From the NCBI GenBank assembly GCA_000499405.2, contig HG738140.1:11807560-11871559 (forward strand): a stretch of 64,000 nt of DNA, in the 5' to 3' direction. The notes under the pieces are model-generated. The model searched no databases. It saw nothing but the letters and a program-made list of their open reading frames with translations, and was not told the origin of the DNA. The DNA comes from Onchocerca volvulus. Taxonomy: Eukaryota; Nematoda; Chromadorea; Rhabditida; Onchocercidae. Positions 60,901 through 64,000 of the stretch are shown here, piece after piece. Each line of letters begins with the position of its first letter. Positions within the stretch are counted from its first letter, which is position 1. Both the position numbers and the translations under genes were made by a program.

Positions 60901-63888
60901 TTATCTAACTTGTTGAATATCAGGCCGTGTATGATAATCAAATGTCATCATGGTGTCGATGGTACTTTGGCATATTTGACTAAGCTGTAGCTTTTTCGAA
61001 TAACGATAAGTTCTGTTTCGTTGTGCTTCCACAATAATAGAATTATTAGCAACACGTTCATTATATGGCATCCGATTGGTAACCAACACAAATGCTACTA
61101 CACCTAATGACCTGAAATGAGGAAATGGGATAATCAATTGATCCATTTAAATTTCCGAAAAATTTCTGCAATGGAGTTACAATAGTCTATGATGTATACC
61201 TGTAACATTCACATTTTTTTTTCTTTTTTGGAGTACAATAAGATTACTTTCTGATTTATTTGATTAATCCATAAACCTGCCAATTAGAAAGTCATTTTGT
61301 AGCTAAGTACTAATTTTTTTTCTTAATTAGATTTCCTATTGGCAATCTGATATACACATTTTTAAAAATAGTTAATGAATTTTTTTTTTTTGGAGTGTCA
61401 AATTATAACTACTTATTTAAAAAAGTCCTTATTTAATTTAATTTTACCAGATATCTGCCTTGAATGGTAGATATTCTTGACCAAGAAGAATTTCTGGGGC
61501 TGAGTAAGATTTCGATCCACAAAATGTCCTCGATAAATCACCATTTTGTGCCTTAATTATTCCTTTTTCTATTATATTTTATAAAACTCTCGGAACTATT
61601 CCGAAATCATTTTTTTTAAGGAATCTTTTCAATACTTGAACTATAAGAACTCGACAAATATGCTCGTTAGAACTTAATGCACTAGTTTCATTAAGTGAAA
61701 AATAATACTGTTATGATTCGGTCACTCAATTTAAAAGTTGTTGGTTGACCTTCTTGATTATTAATTGCCTATTCTGAATTATTTCTTAATTATTATAATT
61801 ACTTCGGAAGTCATTTGTTCGATTTCTTCCTCAGTTCTTATGATTCCTCGTTTAAATGATTCAAAATTTTCTTAACTGTTCATCTCCAAGAACTTAAGAA
61901 ATTGATTACAGTAAACTTAGTTAGCAAAATATAGTTTAACTTGAAATTTAATTGATCTGAAGTAAAAAGGTTTGTACTCCCATCATTTTTTTCTAATATA
62001 CCTCTCGACAGAATCCGAAATCAGCAATTTTGATAGAGTTATCAGCAAATAAAAGAATATTTTCCAGTTTCAAATCACGGTGTGCTATTGAATGCATATG
62101 CATATAATAAATCGCCGAGATGAGTTGCTTCATCCAACGTTGAGCTGTCGATTCCGATTGTGCACCATTTTGTTGTACAAATGTTAGCTAAAAAAAAATT
62201 ACGAGCACATTAAATCATAAAGTTATGGAATTTCACATTACCTCAAATTTTCAAGTTCAATATCATCCGTAGATTCATTTATCCGAGCTATTTTTTCCCA
62301 CTTATTAAGAAGTTGACGGGAACTCGTTTAAACTTCCAGAAAGTAATCTTAATATCTAAGAAACAGTACTGTAAATTAGTTTTTCAATTGAACAGATGAT
62401 TCTTTTACGGTGCCCTAATTTACATTCTCCATGGTGACCATTAGCTAACTTTCAGCTCTCTTTATCATATATTTGCTATTCAAAGTTATTAGATTAAATG
62501 GTTCATCATCTTATGCTTGTTTATGATTAAGTCGATGTCCAGTATTTCCATTTATAGCATTATTAGCAATTCCTTGTAATATCTGATGAAGAATTATTTG
62601 ACATTGTCGTCTTTTTTATAGATCTATAGCTGACAAAAGATGACTTACAAGATCGCCTTTTTCGGCAAGTTCCATTGGCAAGTATACTTTGTTAGCTTCT
62701 TCGAAAACACCAAAAAGAGCAACCAAATTTGGATGTCTCAAATGTTTCCATGTGTGAATTTCACGCGGCAAAAATTTGCATTTGTATTCTTGAGTAACTT
62801 TTCGTGTGTCAATTATTTTGATCGCAACCTTGAAAATTTCATAAGTTGTTTCATCTCACAATAGTACTAATTGTGTTATTAGCAAAGAATCCAGCATATT
62901 CATTATTAAATGAGACCAATCTCGGCATAAACTCCGACATGAATTGAAAATTCCCTTCACTAGTTCTTTTTTACTGCAATCTAGATCTAGTTTTTTGTAG
63001 CGGTGAATATCTTGTAACCATTCCGTAGCTTATACTGCAGGATAAAAAACTGATAGCATTGCAATAAGAGTTGAAAGATAAAGATAGTGATATGATGGAT
63101 TTGAAATCTCAATTAGCAGGTAAAAAAATCAAAGTCTGATCAACAAATAGAATAAAGGACTAGCTAATGCAATAAGTCAGTTAAATGAGGTGCATTTTGG
63201 AATTTCCTTTTGCTTTTTCAGTTAGTTAGTTCAAAAAATTAGCATAATTCGTTTTGTGATAACATAATACCTTCCTGCTAGTTCTAATATGTATGCCCTC
63301 GCATACTTTGCTATAACGTCCATAACCAAGTTTTGGGCAATTTGTCAAGGCGTATCCATAAGTTGCCAATACTTGCCGACTAGTCAAAGGATAAGAATGG
63401 TAGTTGCATACCGTTTGAAGTGGTTGCTAAAATTTCATTTTGAATATTAATAATTGAAAATCACAAAGAAATAATTCATTTCACTTTAAAATTTTTGCAA
63501 ATATTATATAAATAATACTTTTATATTTACATACAGTTTGAATAATTTTGGAAAACTACAGATTAAAGAATGCCAACATTAATTGGACCATTGGTTTAAT
63601 TTCATTTGAAACACATTAGAATCTATTATCTCGAAATATTTCTATAGAAATTTAAAAAAAAAAAAAAAGGTCTTCGAATTGCTTAATATTATGTACCTCC
63701 AGATTACTAATTTTTATATATTTGCATTTTTAAAAGACTAAAATTTTTTAAAACTTACGTGATGCATGCAATGATGATCATGTGAACGTTGGCAGTGATT
63801 TTGCTTGTATCTTAATTTAATTGAACTGTATAGCCATTTATTTGTCGAAATTTCATTTTCGAATGATAATTGTCGCTCTTCCTCGTAC
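60901..63888 (-). CDS. TSSK-like serine/threonine protein kinase (5' partial)
   Basis: Protein kinase closest in motifs to testis-specific serine kinases. Minus-strand exons joining in phase: 63888-63759, 63426-63271, 62828-62649, 62187-62002, 61551-61448 and 61111-60901; about 321 residues are in the window. The first of these exons starts mid-codon, so at least one more lies beyond the right edge. Catalytic features are complete: the glycine loop LGYGRYSKV, VAIKIID (Lys), FLPREIHTWKHLRHPNLVAL (Glu in the C helix), HRDLKLENILL, IADFGFCRE, TFCGSKSYSAPEILLG, and ADIWSLGVVAFVLVTNRMPY. TSSKs share FLPREI and MEL...KGDL; here MELAEKGDL. The domain ends at DYHTRPDIQQVR with little C-terminal tail. 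An N-terminal His/Cys-rich segment precedes the kinase. By family, a role in male germ cells is plausible but unproven. Confidence 0.88.
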
Positions 63889-64000
63889 CTAAAAATATTG
63901 GTTGGCTTTGACTTTAGCGGGAAAATTATGGATATTACAGGCAATTGTTAGTGGTAACACTAGTCGTTTATTTCTCGGGTATCAAAAGTTTTGTGTCAGA

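Noticed and set aside
1..64000. CRISPR arrays, bacterial operons, riboswitches, rRNA or Wolbachia inserts
   Set aside because: No spaced identical repeats, no dense intronless genes and no recognisable structured RNAs were seen on either strand.

Overview
The window looks like a piece of a nematode nuclear genome, most probably a filarial (spirurid) worm. It is very AT-rich, its genes are cut into many short exons separated by AT-rich introns of about 0.1-1.5 kb with TTTCAG-type acceptors, and the encoded proteins are all ordinary metazoan housekeeping proteins in diverged form. I saw no bacterial, Wolbachia-like or viral coding sequence. The species call is inference; the eukaryotic gene structures rest on reading frames that join in phase across canonical GT/AG sites.

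Layout, left to right. Minus strand 1-2347: a ZRANB2-type RanBP2 zinc-finger splicing factor, 3' end cut by the window edge. Plus 3913-15240: an SLC12 cation-chloride cotransporter of KCC type in about 20 exons. 15.7-17.1 kb: a cluster of degenerate repeats related to the ends of a Helitron found at 52-56 kb. Minus 18050-18482: SEC61 beta. 18.5-23.2 kb: gene-poor. Plus 23261-27420: PIGM, the first GPI mannosyltransferase. Plus 28728-32171: DPH5, diphthamide methyl ester synthase. Plus 34743-37125: MsrA. Plus 38756-46075: SND1/Tudor-SN, 17 exons. Plus about 47061-47258: an orphan coding-like exon. Plus 47505-57970: TSR1, the 40S biogenesis factor, whose 4.5-kb intron 12 holds a decayed Helitron. 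Plus 59363-60084: an unrecognised 70-residue protein. Minus 60901-63888: a TSSK-like serine/threonine kinase whose 5' end runs off the right edge.

The genes are functionally mixed but lean towards RNA and protein production: pre-mRNA splicing (ZRANB2), small RNA and transcript control (SND1), ribosome assembly (TSR1), eEF2 modification (DPH5), ER protein entry (SEC61B) and ER GPI-anchor synthesis (PIGM). PIGM, DPH5, MsrA, SND1 and TSR1 lie in a row on one strand with 1.3-2.6 kb gaps. Co-transcription is possible in a nematode but nothing in the sequence proves it.

The least ordinary parts are the Helitron insertion with ends of both polarities, the repeat cluster at 16 kb that shares its end motifs (including a hairpin with a compensatory base-pair change), the orphan exon at 47.1 kb, the cysteine-rich tail of the ZRANB2 homologue, and the His/Cys-rich leader of the kinase. 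I found no clearly new multi-gene system.
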